Part shown: positions 35,823 through 48,780 of the stretch, piece by piece
Layout of the letters: every line of letters begins with the position of its first letter
Numbering within the stretch: the stretch's first letter is position 1
Assembly (NCBI RefSeq): GCF_032854445.1
Contig: NC_088295.1
Span: forward strand, 63,719,249 to 63,783,248
Direction: 5' to 3'
Length of the DNA stretch: 64,000 nt
Source: Liolophura sinensis
Lineage: Eukaryota; Mollusca; Polyplacophora; Chitonida; Chitonidae
The notes under the pieces: generated by a model
What the model saw: only the letters and a program-made list of their open reading frames with translations
The model's database searches: none
What the model was told of the DNA's origin: nothing
Position numbers and translations under genes: made by a program

Positions 35823-36190
35823 AAGACGCACTTTTACATATTTCTTTAAGAATAACCCGTTTCAATGCAGTTGGTTAAATTAATTGTCATATTTTTGTTA
35901 TAGGCTAAATTTCCATACACAATGTATTGGTAGTAAAAATTAGAAAGGGGCGTTAATTTTATATTTCCTAAAAATAGCCCTTTTTAATGCAGTTGATTAA
36001 ATTAATTGTCGTTATATTTTTGTTAGAGGCTAAATTTCAATAGATATTGTATAGGTAGTAAAATTAGAAAGGGGCGTTAATTTTATATTTCCTTAGAATA
36101 ACTCTTTTTAATGCAGTTAATAAAATGAATTCTCATTAAATTTATTTTATAGGTTAAATTTCTACTAATAATGTAAGTAGTAAAATCGTC
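35823..36190. repeat. ~124-bp tandem repeat, three diverged copies
   Basis: GAAAGGGGCGTTAATTTTAT occurs at 35943 and 36068, and TTTAATGCAGTT(G/A) appears in successive units. Each unit contains TAGGCTAAATTTC-like and GTAGTAAAA words. The first and last copies are the most diverged. Confidence 0.7.
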
Positions 36191-38099
36191 AAAGTGTAAA
36201 ACAAATATTAAATTTACATTAAATATCATGGTTAAAGAAGCATGCGTCATCATGACAGTTACAGTCAGGTGCCGGGGCATATCATACAAACATTGCTTTG
36301 AAGCATTAGAATTTATGTTGTCTCATTTCATTAGAAGAAAGCACCGTGATACTCTTTCGAGTGAATATTTATCTTTATGGAGCCACATCTTGGCACAAAC
36401 ATCATTCGCCGTCGTCAGTGGTGTCAGTGTAATGTTTCAGCAGGGTTTATTCGCCTTGCTTTCTGACGTAAAGTATACATAGACCCCACGTCATACAATT
36501 ATATGTATTTATATATTAACCTTAAATATTCCAGCACAGTCTAGTAAATTTACAGGCGTGGAGAGCAGCATGGAAATACATCATAAAATATCTCCCCTTT
36601 CCCCAAGCAAAAAATATACCTCAAATACAACATACTTATAGATTGAGCTTGAAAAAGTTATAAATGTTTGTCACCTTCTACTCACTTGAACCACACCTTT
36701 GGTTTGAGAATCATGTCCAGAGTTCTCTCCCTCTAATCCCAAAGTCATCGCGATGCCTGTTGAAATGATGCCAAGAAAATGCGAAATTTGTGTATCTTAC
36801 CCCGCCCAGTGTGACCTCTGACAGCCCGTGTTAAGCTGATTTATGGACATATGTTTACAGTATCTAGCTGTGCACGAAGGACCAAATACGTTCTATATTT
36901 ACTGATGCAAATTATTTTAATATTCAAACTGCCAATTTCTTTCTTTCGTCATTTATTTTATTTTTCCATGCTCATGAAAAAGAATGAAGATATTATTTTC
37001 CCATTTATATCTTACACATGATTTTATAAGGTCATGTTTCATATCTATTATAAAGCATAAAACGTCCAGTAATTGGCTTATAAGGAGAAAGAAAGTACAG
37101 CAAACTTTTTCCCGCCATGTCTCAACATATAAAAGTATACAATAAGTTATTCAAGTCCGGTATTTGTGAGAAAAAAAAGCGAATACTTTTTCCTGTTTTA
37201 TCTAATAGGCCTACTAAACAATTTCTGGTATGTAACCACCAAAATAAAGTTTGCCTAAATCTAGTTTTGTATTCGTGAAATGTAAATATTGTGCCAAATT
37301 AATACAGGTAATCATAACCTTGGTCATACCTAATTAATGCCGAACTTGCACTGAACTGTTTTCCTTTTGTTTCACTCAGAGAGTCTTTTTAAAGCACCCA
37401 AGTAAGTAACAAATATTACAACAGATACATAATTGCACTGTCAATAATGACATGAAGCGGTCATAAACATTTGGCAATTGCTCTCATAACAAGCCATGTG
37501 CTATCTATTTTCTGGCAAATGTTTTTTTTTTTCTTTGAAGCAGAAATTTTACGAACACATACGAACACAGCCTTGCCATGCGCCATGTCGTAAGGGCAGG
37601 ACGACAGTCGGTTTATCTTCGCAATGTGCCAAAATACAGTCAACAGGAAACATGCAGTGCCTCTTAGAATTTGACTGTCCAGTGAAAAGCTTAGCTCCAC
37701 CGCGTGTATTCAACAAACCATCACTCGTCCCGCCGGAAACGGTGAAGTTCTCAGACAAATTAGTACATTGTCGAGAAGAAAAAATTGATATGAAGTCACT
37801 TGGCACAATTTGGTCAGCGTTAGTTGTCAGACCCTTGTGAAGATGTTGTCATTCTATAGAATCAGCTGTGGGCGCCATAGACAGACAGATGGTGTCTGGT
37901 TCAATGCAAACATTATGCTGTAACTAAGTTGACTGCCGCTGCGCAGATCTGTACAACTGGTTAAAACAGTTTTCCATCTACTTAAATCTGGCCTAAATGA
38001 TATCAAGGTATTGCATGTGTCTTAAAAATCAAACATTTAAATTAGCCACGGGCGAAAATATATAGGGCAAAATTTGCAAGAGAGTTTTGTAATGGTAAC
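36191..38099. other. AT-rich non-coding
   Basis: An open frame at 37496-37840 (plus) has no recognised domain. Nothing else supported. Confidence 0.4.
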
Positions 38100-38960
38100 T
38101 ATATTATTTATTCCAGGATTTCAACCAACTTTGTTTGCTCAGGCCAGAAGTTGTTTGTTAAGCCTGAAAGCAGGCCGGTTCTCTAACTGTCCTCCACGCG
38201 ATCAAACCCGAGACAAAACGGTGGACAAGCACGCAGAAACTTTAAGCGAGGAACGCGGTAAATAGAGGTTACGATTTTGACTGGCTGAGAGGGAATATTT
38301 GCAAATTTATTTTGCAATTTGGTTGTATTCCCAGCAAGCCAGGTGTGCCAATCGCCCAGGACCGGTTGTGAAACCTCACGCTTCAGCTGGCGTAGAAAAT
38401 ACCTGAGACAAGCTGGGATAAATAGACGGTGGAGAGCGAGAGCCCCCGAGTCCGCGCCCATCTATTCTTCCCTGGTTGATGGCCAAACAATCCGTCTAAG
38501 CCTGCCAAGATTTCGGGAAGCCGCTAGTAATCTCTCCTACAGCGCCCCCCACCGTTCGAGTCCAGAAACGTTCTGGACAGCTCGTTGGAGCGAATTTCTC
38601 AGTGCCCTCAAAATCTTGGACCATCCGAGCTCCCAAAAATGAACTCTATATACGGTCGAGCAGCACTGAGAAAAGTGGAAAAGGAGAAACAATAACATTC
38701 TATCGTGGCGCTGACAATTTTGACAGTGTTGTCAGAGATAATTCTCATCCGTATGGCTCTGTCCGATGGCAGAGGACAATGGCATTTCATCATGTTACCA
38801 CACGTGGCCTATCTCCACAACTAACCCGACAAGATTTACCCAGAGTCACAAAACACACGGGGAAAACTATCGCCTCTTGTACTCCATACGGCAATTCTTC
38901 TCTCTTCAAACCATCCATTGATCTTTTGAAGTGCTCTCATTTCATCCAAGTGTCCTAGTG
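38100..38960. promoter_or_regulatory. GC-richer structured island, candidate regulatory element
   Basis: Noticeably richer in GC than its flanks and free of simple repeats. Contains homeodomain- and forkhead-like AT words (GCAAATTTATTTTGCAAT) next to CCAGGTGTGCC and AGCTGGCGTAG. Two overlapping frames (38319-38642 and 38602-38958, plus) resemble no protein I know. Could instead be an unrecognised exon. Confidence 0.3.
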
Positions 38961-41279
38961 AATGAAGCACGCGTTTCAATGAAACAAGTATAATTTTTTT
39001 TCTTCAGAATATGTTCCAACCTAGAGATTAGAAACATATTGTACTGTTCTCGGCATAAAACAAGGATACAAAGAAGCAAAATGCCTATAATAGATACTAT
39101 TATATGCAGTTAACTGAACAGATTTAGTACTTGTGCCACAAACCTATGCGACAACATACAAAAAATTTTCGGACAACATATCCATTCTTCAAGTACATTT
39201 CAACTTTAAACCGGACTTTATGATCCATTGCTACAAAATACTTCCAACTGATTATTAATTTTCTGTGATAAAAATAGAAGGATTTTTCTGCAAGAAAAAA
39301 TAAATCAAGCTCATGTAAGGGATTTTTTCTACGTATACAAATATTTTTACACTCTGTCAACTTCGATTTCATAACTTAATTTTTTCTCTCTAAATATACT
39401 CAAAATTTATTACTCGGTCTGTTAGAAAAGATTAGAAAAGACTTGCTTGGTTTTATTAAACCTATTAACTATTTTGTTCGGCGCTGTCAGTCCTATAAAA
39501 ACGCACGTGCTTAACTATGTCCAGGACTGCAGTATAGCTAGAATACGACGAACATCCTTAATATGGTCAACTATTTAGCGTATTGCAGTTAATAAGAGGG
39601 ACAATAAAAGGTTCCTTTCGTACCGTCCTTTTTCATGACAAGACGCTAATGCCGGTCACAGTAACGCAAACTGGAAAATTTGACCAAATAGAAGTTTGGT
39701 CCTTTTATTTATGTAGGACTTTCATTTGTTTGGTCATCCCCTCGAGCAGACCGGATGCTCGTGAAAGGTGGACATAATCGCCAGTTTGTGACGATAGCTC
39801 TAGAACGGCCACAACCACTACAACAAATAGCAGTAATTATTTATTCAGAGGCTTCGAAAGTCAACCGTTTAAGCCGATACAGAAATGAGTAGTTCTAAGT
39901 TAAAAGACTCCCAAACAAAATTCGAAAGATGCTATAAATTAGATCGACCTATATTCTTGAAATCAAAAAGGGAAAACCGAACAGTAAAATTTTGCAATTA
40001 AAATTACTGTTTTCCGAATATCCTAACCAATATTTTACTATGAACATCTTATTTTGTTAAGTGTTTCAAAATTGACAAATAAAAGAAATATTACTTTAAT
40101 ATTCTGAGCCGAGTTGTTCAAAACCGTTTTAAGACTTAATACTAGATTTAATTTGAAACCAAGTCCTCCCTTTTGTATTCAGTAAAACAATTTCAGTAGA
40201 AAAATATTAAATATGAACTAAATCTTCTGCTGTTTTAATTTGATTTTGGATAACTGCAGTGGCTGCTGAGTTTGGCTAAAATTTTAAGAACAAAATATGA
40301 CTTAATACCAGTATTTTCTAATACACTGTCGAACAACTCGGCCCTGTTATATATTACTTATTAATAGAAGAATCTAAAAAAAAAGTTAGCATTTTTCAAA
40401 GATTTTTCATGTGATAAGGATATAGGACCATATAGGCACTTACGTAGTACTCATTAAGATAAAGTTCGAAAATCACCAGAAAGTGTGACAGTGATATTTG
40501 CATATGGAATATAGAGTCTAAATCATTTCATTCAAATGACAGCTATAAATTTTGATTTTATTGCATTGTACTCATATCCAAAAACACCCATGTTATTGTA
40601 TAATTTACAAAAATCAAATAAATAACAAACGTTTTATGCGACGAGCTAAGTTGAAAGCTCCCCGCTCCTATGGCGAGTTAAAATTGAAAACAAGAAACTG
40701 CCCACAACAAGAATTAGACTTCAGCACGTTAGTATTTTTTGAAACCTGAACACATGCATGTTGTAAACATTATAGAATTATTGATCTATTTCATCACTAG
40801 ACTACCATTCTGCGGGACAAAGGATCAGCCAAAACCAACTACCTTAAAGCCTTTTTGGGTTGAATTGTTCAAAAATATTTATGACTGATGTCTAGAAAAC
40901 ATCCGTCCTATACCACCTGCTAACCAGATTTTGCTTTGTATTTTTTATGATCATCTGTATTGAACGACCCTTTATGCATACAATTACCTAGACTTTTTTA
41001 TCATTTTGTGACATATGTATGCTTAAACTCGCGTATCGGTTTATTCCTGATGATGTAAACACGAATAAAAAAAGAAAAATAGAATATGAAACTTTCATAA
41101 TTTATTTTTTATATATTTTAGTTGTTGATTTGAATGTTTTAGTGGCATCTTACCAATCATGTTTTCAATATTTCACTAATCTTTTCACCATAGGTCTATA
41201 TTTGTTTTTATTTTATTTCATTATTTTCTTTTTTTTTTTTTTTTTTTTTGCACTTTTATGACAGTTTTCAGAAATTATG
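38961..41279. other. AT-rich non-coding
   Basis: No gene or named repeat seen, apart from a T run at 41228-41250. Confidence 0.45.
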
Positions 41280-41560
41280 AATGCATGTCTTGCCATCAAC
41301 CCATCCATGTAAAACCACAATTCCATTCCTGTCCACTCGGCGATGTGATCTTACTTCTCTCCCGCACAGCGCAATTCTTGACTCGGCCGTAGAATGTTGA
41401 ATGGCACCAGGGAGTGGTAGATACGGAGTGCGAATGTTGTGTCAAGCCTCGGGCACGAGTTGGAAGGCCTGCTAATTGAGTGAAGCTCAAACGTGCTATC
41501 TTGTCTCCCCATTGTCTCTCTGCTCACCACAGAACGTGTCCCTTGAGTCAGCAATTTGAC
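41280..41560. promoter_or_regulatory. GC-richer island, candidate regulatory element
   Basis: About 280 bp standing out from AT-rich flanks, with CTAATTGAG (homeodomain-like) and CCATTGTCTCT (SOX-like). No coding evidence. Confidence 0.3.
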
Positions 41561-44559
41561 TTCTTCTTACAGTTAGCAACCCCCGATACCTGTCTCGAAA
41601 GCCTTTGATGTTGCCGAGTGCTACTCCGTTACCTATTTCCTAAACCCTTTCCTTGCCCTCATAACTTTTAAGAGCTTTTTGTTGTGGAACGGTTGTGGGT
41701 TCAAATCTTTTCCGGATTGGCTTGTCGTCAGCTCTGGAGGGTCAGAGTGAACTGTTCTATTGCATGTTCAGACATTTTCCTTTCAGGCCTTTACAGCTGG
41801 CTTTCTTTTTTTTCCTTCCTGTGCATCGTGCGATTAAACTGTCCAGTCATGTCTGAGCGGAATTTGGGTTTCCCTCACTTGAATAAACCGTGATTTTTAG
41901 TTCTTGTGCATACGTTCACCCTGCATGATGTTTAATTGCACAAACGGGGAAAAACAATAGCGGTTTCCTTGAAATGTTTTTGATATTTGTTAGTAAGTGT
42001 GGGTTGTACGCATTACAAAGCAGTAAATCGTAATGAGCAGAAGAAATAGCATTAATCCTGACCTTAAATATTACAGTTAAAGCCTTTCCTTTTACCTTAG
42101 TAATATATGCCTCTTGACATTTTAGAATGTGTGAATTTTAGTCGTGCCGAGTTAATGAGGTCAGTATTGGTGTACTTATTATTTTAATGTATTCAATACA
42201 TATATTATTCAGAAACCCCTATGTTATTCATATTCTTTGCATTAATACAGGAAATTATTTTGTCTGACAAAATATTAGTATCTAATTATACTTTCTGTCG
42301 ACCACATAGATTAAACCCAGTTTGTACAAGAAACTGTTTTCTGTATCAAATGACAGTTGATTAAACTGTCTATCAAACGTATGGATTAAGACCTATCTTG
42401 ACAGAGAGATTTTTGATCACACCACTGTCTTGGTAAACAGAATATTCCTGTTTCACATCCTTGTCATTTCCAATTAGAAAGAATTAATAAGTTGCAGCCT
42501 TTAATTCTTTTGCAAATTGCTGTGCACAAATATAAAATTTTTATACACTGATTCATCTGCACGAAATGCTCAAAAGTTAGACTGGTTTTGTGGTTATCTG
42601 ACGTCTGATGCTTAAATATAAAAATATATCAACCTAATGAAAGTCACCAAATAATATTGGACGCTATTTGCAAGATTGGCCTCATTCACATTCATTTCTT
42701 GTACGCTTTCGTTGTCTTGTTTAGTGGACAAAATATGGATCATGCAGTCACTGACTTGAATTTTCCATTTACCGGTTGACATTCTTTTGGCATGTCATTT
42801 TGCCAAATGTACAAATAAAAAACTAAAAACTAAAAGTTATCAGCGTTAACTGAGTGTGTTGTAAATTAACCTTCCATATTAATCACATTTAAAACAATTG
42901 AATTATGGGTGACCTAGTCAAGGCTTTGGCGAAGACAATAGTCCACAAATGTTAGAATGCGACCTATTTCCCTACTGAGCAGGAATTCTACCATTTTGCT
43001 AGAACAGTAACAAGGCGTCCCTGGGCCGAGTCGTACAGACAACCTCCAGTCTCACGGAACACAGCTCATTTTCTGAAGAAAATTAAAATAACTCGAACGT
43101 CAGCTCGGGAAGACAGTACTTCGTGACTGTCTAAATGCCGTTTAGATTTCTGCAAATCGCGTGGATGACTTAACCGTTCAAACCGACTGTCTCCAGCAGA
43201 CATTTCCCCCGATCGGGTAAACAGTTTATCCGCGCTCAGGTGCTCGTTTAATTACATTTCTAAAACAATTCGAGCGCTATATAGTACATAATGATATGAC
43301 ATGCTAACTGGCACCTGTCTGTGACGTCCTTTGTTGGGACACCTGGTGAAAATTACATTCCCGGTAAGGTCAAGGTCAAAGGCCAAGCAGATGTCTGGAA
43401 ATCTTTTTTTAAAGTAATTTGACCTGAATGACTTTTTTCCACTAATAAGTGGTATAAGTAAGCTGTATCATTTACAGATGACAAAGCAATGTAATTAGTA
43501 CAGTTGTTGGTAAGTTTAGTTGTTTTTAGATAGTTGTAAGATTAGATGATGAAAGTGAGTAATATTCATTTTCTTTTCTCGCTGTTTTTTGTATAAAATG
43601 TATGGGCTTTTTGACCAAATAATGCGTAATATTTATTTCCACGCGATTGGTCTTTCTCATATATAGATTCTTGCATGGGGTAGATAAATATACACTGTCA
43701 ATTCAGTATCAATCATGACAGAATAAATACATTTGATTTGTTCTAGATTATAACGCATCGTTCCAACCTTAAATTACTTAAGGCTGTTATAGATGAATGG
43801 TATCGGTTCAGTTAATTATCACCCTTCTGATGACAAGGTGTAGTTTTAAAATGATGGATGTCCATGCACAGTATCTTCAATTTTTACCACAAATAATGCT
43901 TTCCGCCTTTTCTGACCCTGGACTTTGGGAATTCTTTTAACTTTTGTACATCTTATTTTTATAAGTGGTGTATTTTATGCAATCGGTTCTTCCAAGGAAA
44001 GGAAGCAAGGAAAAGATTGGCAACCATCATATTCTGTCCTGGACATATCTATAAAATGTCCGCAGTATCTTCAGTTTACGCCCCAAATATTTTGGTCGAC
44101 AACATTGGCCTATATACATGGTTTTCAAACACTGCCCCGATGGCTCCTCAGGATACTTGTTGCCACTTACCTTATATTTTATGCCGAGGGATATACTTAA
44201 TTCTACATTTTAATAGTATTGTCATGAAAAATAAAAATGTAAAGCAGTCGTGTTGTCCATGGTTCTATTGGTGATTAGATGCCAGGTGTCAAACAGTAGT
44301 CCCTGCTTTGTTCCAACCGGCTTTGCCTTCTGTTTTTTTTTTCTGTGTGTCTTTCATTATAGGCAATTCTGAAATTCCGGCAACTTTATTGCTTTAAGTT
44401 CAACATGATCTCAATCCCCAGCGACAGTATTTTAAAGAGATTTTTATTTGTCCACAAATGTTTCACTTCTGTTAAAAACAAGTCATACACGTAGTTTGGT
44501 TCTCTGTTGCCATCTACTTTCAAGCTTGTTCAACTGAAGTCCACCTTATGAGATACAAC
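41561..44559. other. AT-rich non-coding
   Basis: Contains a TCAAGGTCA orphan-receptor-type site at 43370-43378 and a GC-richer block around 42995-43230. No gene. Confidence 0.4.
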
Positions 44560-45120
44560 TGCTGGCTGTGGAAGTGTCATGCGAACCCCAGGAACTTTTT
44601 AACAGGTGGATATCAATGTTAAAAAAGGCTGAAGAGATTTTGGATTTAATCAGTACCTCAAACCTCGTTTTTTGTCTTTGTTGGGAAAAAGGCCATCAGT
44701 GAATCCAAGTGCTTAGACGGAAACATGAATGAGTGGAAAAGAGAAGAGGTTGGCTTCCGTTTGGAAATGTCCTCCGAAAATTCAACCATCCAAACGAAGA
44801 TGTGTATCAACACGAGAGGTTTTGCGAGCACATGGCATAAAGTGACCGGTGCGTCGTAAAAGCCCCGGCTATTGTCTCCTCTGGCCATATGGCGGGGAAG
44901 TGACACCATCTCATAACCACACAAAATTTGTCATATCGTCAGGGTGTGATGAGAGAAAGGCTTCTCAGACGCAACTGTTGTGTGTTGGAAGCTCTAAGAC
45001 TCCGTTGATTCTCATGGGCGAAGCGATAGCCTTCTCAAACATTACATGTGATATTAGAATGTTACGTATCTCCAGAGTAGAATACAAGTAGAGTCAACAG
45101 TCATACGGACATTGGGCCAC
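44560..45120. promoter_or_regulatory. GC-richer island, candidate regulatory element
   Basis: Repeat-free block with long non-AT-rich stretches. Short open frames occur on both strands (44658-44924 minus, 44849-45091 plus), neither with known similarity. Confidence 0.25.
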
Positions 45121-48100
45121 GTGATGACCGTGTCCTTAGCTGGTCAGCTTCTCTTTTGACTTTCTTTGGCAACAATCTAATTTTTTCCTTTAGGTTTTCG
45201 AAATACCGTAGGGGAAAATGAGTTCATGACTTGTTTCCTTCAACAATGATTCAGGAATTATTTTTATTGTCTTGGTTAAAGGCAAAAATATGTAAATTTA
45301 TTTTGCAAAATAAAGACAGAATCATCTACTAAGTTTATATACCACTGAAGTGAATTTCAATAATGCGAGTGTTTCTGCAGGTTTTTAACACTTCACACTC
45401 TCTCCCAACAACAAAATCCTTCACTATATTTTCCTCAGTCGCAATTATATAATGGTGACAGTTTTGAGGAAAATAAATGTTTGCATTCGGAATTTCTATG
45501 TTGTTGGTCTTCATTAATAGTCGCAGTCTGTTCAGGACAATATGCTACGTATAAAGTTCTTCACATCAATTTACCGTCCTTGAGCTTAATTCAATTTGAC
45601 CATCTGAAAAAGATAAGTCCTTTTTGAGGCTCATTCCTTAAGGCCACATCAATGCAGTCTTAGGAAACAATACTGTTTTCTGCACTAATTCATGGAATTT
45701 GAAAATTGGAACCCGGCTAATTCTTTTTGTTTTATAATTTAACAGATTCTTCCTTGCACACGTTTGAATTTTCTTTTTATGGAACCATGGAAAGCCAACT
45801 AGTGCATCTATCATGAACATACGTAAGGCTACGGATAAGCAGTCTTCTCTGTTTTAGGAAGAATCTTGTGGAGCGACCCAGAATTTTCCGTGTGAACAGT
45901 TCTTTGTCACATTGATACAATGTTCAAAGTGATTATTGTGTTGTTCTTTACCTTCGCACTCCTCACATATTTTGTTTATAATTAGTATATTTCCGTCCAA
46001 AGGTTGGTTCAACGTGTAATTCGTGGTGTAAATTTGTAGAAAAAATCTACATGTAAGCCTAATTAACTGTGACAAGACCCAGTTTCCAAAATAACTTTTA
46101 ACTAAAAACTCCAAACAGCTAAGTAAAGGCATCTTTCTGTATTATTTTTGATAAAAAAATTTTGATCATTGACGTCGTCAGGTTTGGCTATTACGTAATA
46201 CCCATAATCGATATACTAGTACCACTACAAACGAGAAAACTAACAGGTAAAAGAATTTTAAATCTTAATATATACCTATAGGTCAGATAAGAAACAATAT
46301 TTATTCGATTGCTATACAGACAGTGAACTGTGCTTTAATCATGTACTTAAAAACGTGGCAGAAAAGGTTTAATATGTTGACAGAAAGAAGCCGGAAGGTC
46401 ATACATTTTATTGAGAGTATACATACAAAGGAATGGGTGTGGCACTACATCCTGCGTAGGGCTTCCCACGAAAACTGATGGAAACTTTCCCAGCTTTTGT
46501 AGTGCCTTATGTGTCCATGTAATATGCTTCTTTTCTAGCACTCCATTACTCGTCGGCTAAACACAGTAGGTATTTCACATGAGCCTGTATTACTATGGGC
46601 ATATTCGCTTTGGACACTGTCCAAGAAAAGAAAAACCAATACAGTTAATTTCACAAATGTTTTTTTACAGTGATAGGATAGGTACGTGTTTAAGTGGGAT
46701 TGGTTATATTTGTCACGGTGCATAATTTCGACTTTCTGTTAGAATAAGCAAGTGGTCATCAACCTGTGTGCTTAAACAGTTCCCTAAGCTGGGTAGCATG
46801 TGGGAGGTATTTTGACAGAGCGTCTAGAAACATGACTTGGGAGTTTACGCCACATTTCTAACCATTGTGAACAATAAGGCTCGCACCTTGTTGGTGGAGT
46901 TAGTGACATGGGTCAATATCTTAATTATCGTCTGTCATAAAGACCTCTCGTATTGACCCGTCCGTTGTGGACACGCTATCTGGTCACTATAACATCCACG
47001 GACAATCTGACTTCCTGTCAAACAGCAATTTCAAACGGATCACAGAGTCATAAAAATTGCAGTTCCGTAAACACCTTTGAGAAGAAAGGAGAACACTCAG
47101 TAATATGCTTAAACGTTGGACAGAGACCGCCAACACTGATACAATCAGACGTGGTAGTCTTTATGAAATAGTACTGAAATGAAAATGTGTTGGCATATTA
47201 CCTTGTTCATATTTACTATGACAATTAATAAGCAAATATGTAGTCAAAATTTGAAGAAAAGAGTCTGAAAATAAATGCTTTGTAAAGTTTGAAAGCATAT
47301 ACAAAAAGCATTTTTAACTGAAAAAAAAAAACAAAACAAATGAGCCTAACACAATTTTTTTTCTTGTAAAGTAACTCAGTTATTGCCTTTAAACAAGTTG
47401 TATGACTACTTGAAGAAATGATTATAATAAATTTCATGATTATTTCGAGCCTTTCCTAACACTTAAGTGGAGGTTGTATTTGCATCACGTGAATTATATA
47501 ATTTAAGAAACCTTGCAGAAATTTGAACACGAGTGTTACTAATAATAGTAATTTCATTTACTAGTATTTGCCTGTACTCCTTGCGTCTTTCCAACATCTA
47601 TGAAAACTGTTTTATTGCTTCTCTTTATATCAGTCCGTCTTAATTTTGTAATTTATATGCGTTCTTTGGTGGTTTGTGTTGAACGATGTTTTAAGAATTG
47701 GCCTTGCGATTATTGACCTGAAATAACCATACTGGTTAACGGCTAGTATACGATTGTTTGTTTTGACGACTAGATACACAAAGATCATATTTTCATATTT
47801 TATAAGTATGTAAAACATACAGTCATAAAGTTTAATATGGATTCTGCATTCAGTCATTCAGTCTAGAAGTCCAACTTTGTCATTTCGATTCAATCAACTT
47901 CCTTTTTTGGATCAAATTAAAACATCCTTATTTTGTGCTTTATATTTAACACGCAGCTGCCGTAATTGCTCTGCTTGTTACAAGCGTTTTGATGTTGTTG
48001 TTGACAAGGATTTCCTAATGTGATTGGGGAAACATATTCGAGTGATGATCCAACAGTTAGGTTTCAAAATTATGTTTTCATACTTTGCCTTAAATTTCTA

Positions 48101-48490
48101 GTAATTGAAAAGCACCCAATTAGTAATGGGCATCCCAGATAGACAGAAGTGTTGAGTTTTACAGTCATTGTTATTTATTAAAAAGTTTCATGATTCTGTT
48201 GTTTTTTGTTTTTGTTTTTTTGTTTTGTTTTTTTTTGTTTTTTTTTTTGATATCATTCAAAAGTCCAGGTTTAGCTCATGGTACCACCCGGCAGTGTAAT
48301 CGAAAGCTTTCAGTGTTACATCGTGGAATGTTCAAACAATAGGGTAGAATTTTTTCTTCACTTTCACACGCGAGTAAAGAATTTATTTGTCCTTTCAAAT
48401 GAACATGATACAAACAATTAAAACGCTAAGTAACAGGCTAAATGTTGTGGGAATTATTGCTAGCGGATATTCTTTTGCATTTTTCTACGA
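45121..48490. other. AT-rich non-coding
   Basis: Includes a (GTTTTTT)n run at 48199-48250. No gene. Confidence 0.45.
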
Positions 48491-48780
48491 GAGATAAATT
48501 TATTACAAGGCTGAGAACTGGGGTCCAGGTAACCTTCCCGTGCACGGGGCTGAGGGGTGACAGGGACGTGCTGCGGTGACAGGGAACGGTCGGGGCAGGA
48601 GGGGTAGAGCCGTGTGGTCAGAGACCTCACCACGTACCGTAGATTCACAGCTCGGGGAAATCAAGCCTCTCTCGTCGGAGAGAAACCGAGGCCTCATTGT
48701 ACTATCAGGACTACGGAGATGATGTGGAATTAGTACGATGCTCGCTAAGCCCGACGTGGCCAACCTCTACATTAGGTTAT
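48491..48780. promoter_or_regulatory. GC-rich island, candidate regulatory element
   Basis: The most GC-rich non-SINE block of the desert, with repeated GGTGACAGGGA words (48556 and 48575 areas) and a TCTCTCGTCGGAGAGA short palindrome at about 48667-48682. No known gene. Confidence 0.3.

Noticed and set aside
37496-37840. 114-codon plus-strand open frame
   Set aside because: Cysteine-containing but without any family I recognise; overlapping minus frames are as long. Not called as a gene.
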